A stretch of 5,208 nucleotides of DNA from an uncultured Clostridia bacterium (GTDB lineage Bacteria > Bacillota_A > Clostridia > TANB77 > CAG-508), in the NCBI GenBank assembly GCA_947629855.1, contig CANRFI010000057.1, positions 1 to 5,208 of the forward strand, given 5' to 3'. Each line of letters starts with the position of its first letter. The first letter of the stretch is position 1. Shown here in pieces: positions 5,048-5,208 of this stretch. Under the pieces are notes generated by a model. The model saw only the letters and a program-made list of their open reading frames with translations. It did not search any database and was not told the origin of the DNA. A program made the position numbers and the translations under genes.

Positions 5048-5101
5048 AAAAAAACCTCCTAACATATTATAATTCATAATATGTTAGAGAGGTTTTTTGT
5101 G
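5045..5101. terminator. Long hairpin: bidirectional-type terminator containing the lysozyme start
   Basis: Arms 5045-5070 and 5076-5101 pair over 25 bp with only two single-base bulges and a 5-nt loop. On the minus strand the core stem (CCTC plus CTAACATATTAT) is followed by seven Ts (5048-5054), the form of an intrinsic terminator. On the plus strand a T6 run (5093-5098) follows. The AGGAGG SD (5055-5060) and GTG start (5045-5047) of the lysozyme lie in the 3' arm. It therefore may end transcription from upstream, hide the ribosome site, or both. A TATAAT at 5066-5071 lies inside the stem but has no recognisable -35. Confidence 0.75.
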
Positions 5102-5106
5102 TTCTT

Positions 5107-5202
5107 TTAGCAATCATATTCAAATACATTAACAGTTTTTATTTCTATATCAGAAAAATCATTATCTTCTTCTAAATTAAGTATTTTAAAAGAAAATTTA
5201 TT
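5107..5202 (-). pseudogene. Possible C-terminal coding remnant at the right edge
   Basis: A 31-codon open frame with no start codon reads NKFSFKILNLEEDNDFSDIE and ends VNVFEYDC, with a stop at 5107-5109. The acidic, aromatic-spaced composition looks like the end of a real protein. The terminator-like hairpin begins 5 nt after the stop, as expected after a gene. However, a TAA (5203-5205) interrupts the frame just before the window ends. It is therefore either frameshifted or truncated, or not coding. Confidence 0.3.
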
Positions 5203-5208
5203 TTATAT

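Noticed and set aside
5048..5077. Ten extra N-terminal residues of the lysozyme from an ATG at 5077
   Set aside because: They are encoded by the hairpin arm and the SD itself. The GTG at 5047 gives a normal signal peptide with an ideal SD.

Overview
The window is very AT-rich and every gene I can support lies on the minus strand, so transcription runs from high to low coordinates. Strong AGGAGG-type Shine-Dalgarno (SD) sites, TTGAMW-N17-TAYAAT promoters, AT-rich hairpin terminators and a secreted GH25 lysozyme with LysM domains point to a low-GC Firmicute, most likely a Clostridia-type anaerobe. That assignment is inference from style, not from a marker gene.

Right part (2475-5208): at the edge is a possible C-terminal coding remnant (5107-5202). 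It is followed by a long hairpin (5045-5101) that contains the SD and GTG start of a secreted muramidase (3794-5047: signal peptide, GH25 domain, three LysM domains). Next, behind its own clear promoter, comes a 399-residue cytoplasmic protein with three exact-period 32-residue helical repeats (2475-3674), closed by a hairpin terminator (2408-2445).

Middle (2041-2400): the first 41 nt of a tRNA-Leu(CAA), broken just after the anticodon loop, lie 45 bp upstream (in transcription order) of a different, complete tRNA-Leu(CAA) with encoded CCA and its own terminator. Two further hairpins (2099-2138 and 2069-2097) follow. The layout fits an insertion or rearrangement that split a host tRNA-Leu(CAA) while supplying a replacement with the same anticodon. 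The sequence left of 2352 would then be the newcomer.

Left part (1-2040): a doubtful small ORF with an in-frame amber stop comes first. A clear promoter (1786-1814) then drives a compact operon of four unrecognised genes (75, 48, 150 and 270 codons) with 13-19 nt gaps and near-identical SD sites. A perfect-spacing promoter at 20-48 fires out of the window toward a gene that is not included.

I recognise no known defence, transport or metabolic system. The parts most worth following up are the tRNA junction, the hairpin enclosing the lysozyme start, and the four-gene operon of unknown function. Only the lysozyme and the tRNA have firm functional assignments.
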